Source of the DNA: Ridgeia piscesae
Taxonomy: Eukaryota > Annelida > Polychaeta > Sabellida > Siboglinidae
Length of the DNA stretch: 64,000 nucleotides
Assembly (NCBI GenBank): GCA_025642075.2
Contig: JAODUO010000967.1
Coordinates: 1-64,000 of the forward strand
Direction of reading: 5' to 3'
In this document: positions 52,425 through 64,000 of the stretch, piece after piece
Layout of the letters: each line of letters begins with the position of its first letter
Position numbering within the stretch: the first letter of the stretch is position 1
Notes under the pieces: model-generated
What the model saw: the letters and a program-made list of their open reading frames with translations, nothing else
The model's database searches: none
What the model was told of the DNA's origin: nothing
Program-made: the position numbers and the translations under genes

Positions 52425-53788
52425 CTATCATTCACCAGGTAAACAAACTGAGATGTGTTCTTGGTTTGGATTGTATGAATTGCTGAACATACATCATAGA
52501 TAATAGTATGTATGATATTGACACAGGCGCCCTCTAGGGGAATCCCTGTAATGTCTAGGATATAAGCTAAAAGTACTTTAAAAATACCAAAATCCTGGCT
52601 AAGAAGAAAACATCTCGAATGTATTCACTAGTTGCTAACACACATATAATATGGAATGTATGCGTCAGTACATTTTCCTCAGTTGTGTGACCTATACCCG
52701 TGGACATAGACCTTGTTTCTCTTGATGCAGAAATGGATAAATCATATAAAAAAAATTATGTTGATATATGATTTATCCATTTCTGTTAGAAAAATGTGAC
52801 GTAAATGCACAGTGCAAGAATCCTGATTTATTTTGAAATAGCAAGTAGACCTCTTAGTCTATGAAAACTGAAAATAATCATCAGTCACTATTGTGTATGA
52901 TGTTTACACGTACATTGTGTGAAATGCCAACTTGTATGTATGTATCACGGCTCTTCTTTTCATCAGACTTAAATTTGTTGGCAGATTTGGATTCCCCATG
53001 CATATATCATTTACTACATGTATAATTTTTTCCTGACAATGCTGTTTTAACTCATCGTGACAATAAAAACTTATAACAGTTACAAAACTACACCTACACT
53101 AAAATGTTGAAAATAAATCGAGCTAACATTTTCAGTATGAGTTGTGTATGAAATTGAGCTCATGTTGAGATAGAGTAATGTAAATTATATTTTTCTATTT
53201 ATGTTGAACAATAATATTATCACAGCAAGATCAATCACTACCTATGACCTACACAATTGTGTGCCATGGCTGTAACTACCGAGGGTATACATTTTAACGA
53301 GTCAATGGTATCTGCCAAGCCTTGTTATCAATGCTTGTTATTCTAGTAGGTTTAAGTTTTTTTAATTTTATGGTTCCAGAAAAGTACATTTCTACTAGAT
53401 TTTAGTACAGTGTTAAATAATTTTTAGCAATATGCATCAACTGAGCAGCATGTCATTCATGTACTTACAAAACATCTTTTCGGTGCAATGGTTTTTATTC
53501 GTCCTCCCAAAGAAACACAATAAAATTGGTGTAGTCTAAATTATTAATTTTTTTTTATTAAAACAGTTGTTACACATGTAATTGCAGAGACTTCTTTATT
53601 AACTAGAGCACTGAGTCTGAGGCTCTTTATTTGGTCTGTCTCCATTTGTTTGCAGGTGTGTGTTGTTTAGCTGCCCTACTGTTTCATAAACTGTTGCAGT
53701 ACACTTAAGATGTTGGCGTTGTATCATTGATGATAGAAATTGGGCCGATGTTCTATACTATACTTGACCGTGGTTGCTGTTATTGCAG
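52425..53788. other. AT-rich stretch upstream of the TRPM exons, no gene seen
   Basis: I find no recognisable exon. The promoter or more 5' exons of the TRPM gene could lie here. A 20-bp inverted repeat occurs at 52729-52784. Confidence 0.4.
52729..52784. repeat. perfect 20-bp inverted repeat, 16-nt loop
   Basis: AGAAATGGATAAATCATATA at 52729-52748 is followed by its exact reverse complement at 52765-52784, with an A-rich loop. It forms a hairpin if transcribed. There is no T-run terminator context and it is most likely the core of a small foldback element. Confidence 0.9.

Positions 53789-64000
<10,212 letters not shown>

Noticed and set aside
50506..52435. Long ORFs on both strands in the 33-bp array
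   Set aside because: Four or more frames are open at the same time, with period-11 peptides and no unique domain.

Overview
The window is metazoan nuclear DNA. Genes are split by GT-AG introns with small phase-consistent exons. Long AT-rich introns and intergenic stretches are packed with non-LTR retrotransposon remnants, inverted-repeat DNA elements and long minisatellites. The mixture of LINE families, together with a chitobiase and a TRPM channel, fits an invertebrate or basal deuterostome animal. A marine lophotrochozoan such as a mollusc is my guess; the sequence does not prove it. No prokaryotic features (operons, CRISPR, IS elements) are present.

Region by region: 2-9 kb holds four LINE remnants, one with an SGNH-esterase ORF upstream of its endonuclease and reverse transcriptase. 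9.3-10.8 kb lies between inverted repeats. 10.9-13.9 kb is a 43-bp satellite. 15.2-17.4 kb carries exon-like blocks and a small acidic-coding minisatellite, and pieces of this region recur at 31.5-38 kb. 17.6-20.0 kb has a MITE-like element and a broken hAT transposon. 22.9-30.4 kb is a complete di-N-acetylchitobiase (CTBS) gene on the minus strand, reconstructed here as seven coding exons plus one alternative exon. 31.5-35.2 kb is a 78-bp minisatellite that is open in nearly every frame. 35.8-40.6 kb is LINE sequence, including one reverse transcriptase copy with a single visible frameshift. 45.3-47 kb has a 48-bp repeat, an intronless RNA polymerase III subunit RPC9/CRCP gene, and a 38-residue membrane ORF resembling the PIG-Y C-terminus. 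48.2-49.2 kb is another LINE. 50.6-52.4 kb is a 33-bp minisatellite with higher-order structure. 53.8-64 kb is the 5' part of a TRPM-family channel gene on the plus strand, running off the window end.

The most interesting signals are these. (1) Two homologous, phase-matched exons in CTBS look mutually exclusive: including both or neither would break the frame. (2) There are two zero-spacer palindromes of 66 and 64 bp. (3) A duplicated locus has an acidic-coding minisatellite that expanded from about 0.3 kb to 3.7 kb. (4) An RPC9 gene is followed closely by a PIG-Y-like ORF. (5) The TRPM gene uses a GC-AG intron and has decayed echoes of an exon/donor junction. Most long ORFs in the window are by-products of tandem repeats whose period is a multiple of three.
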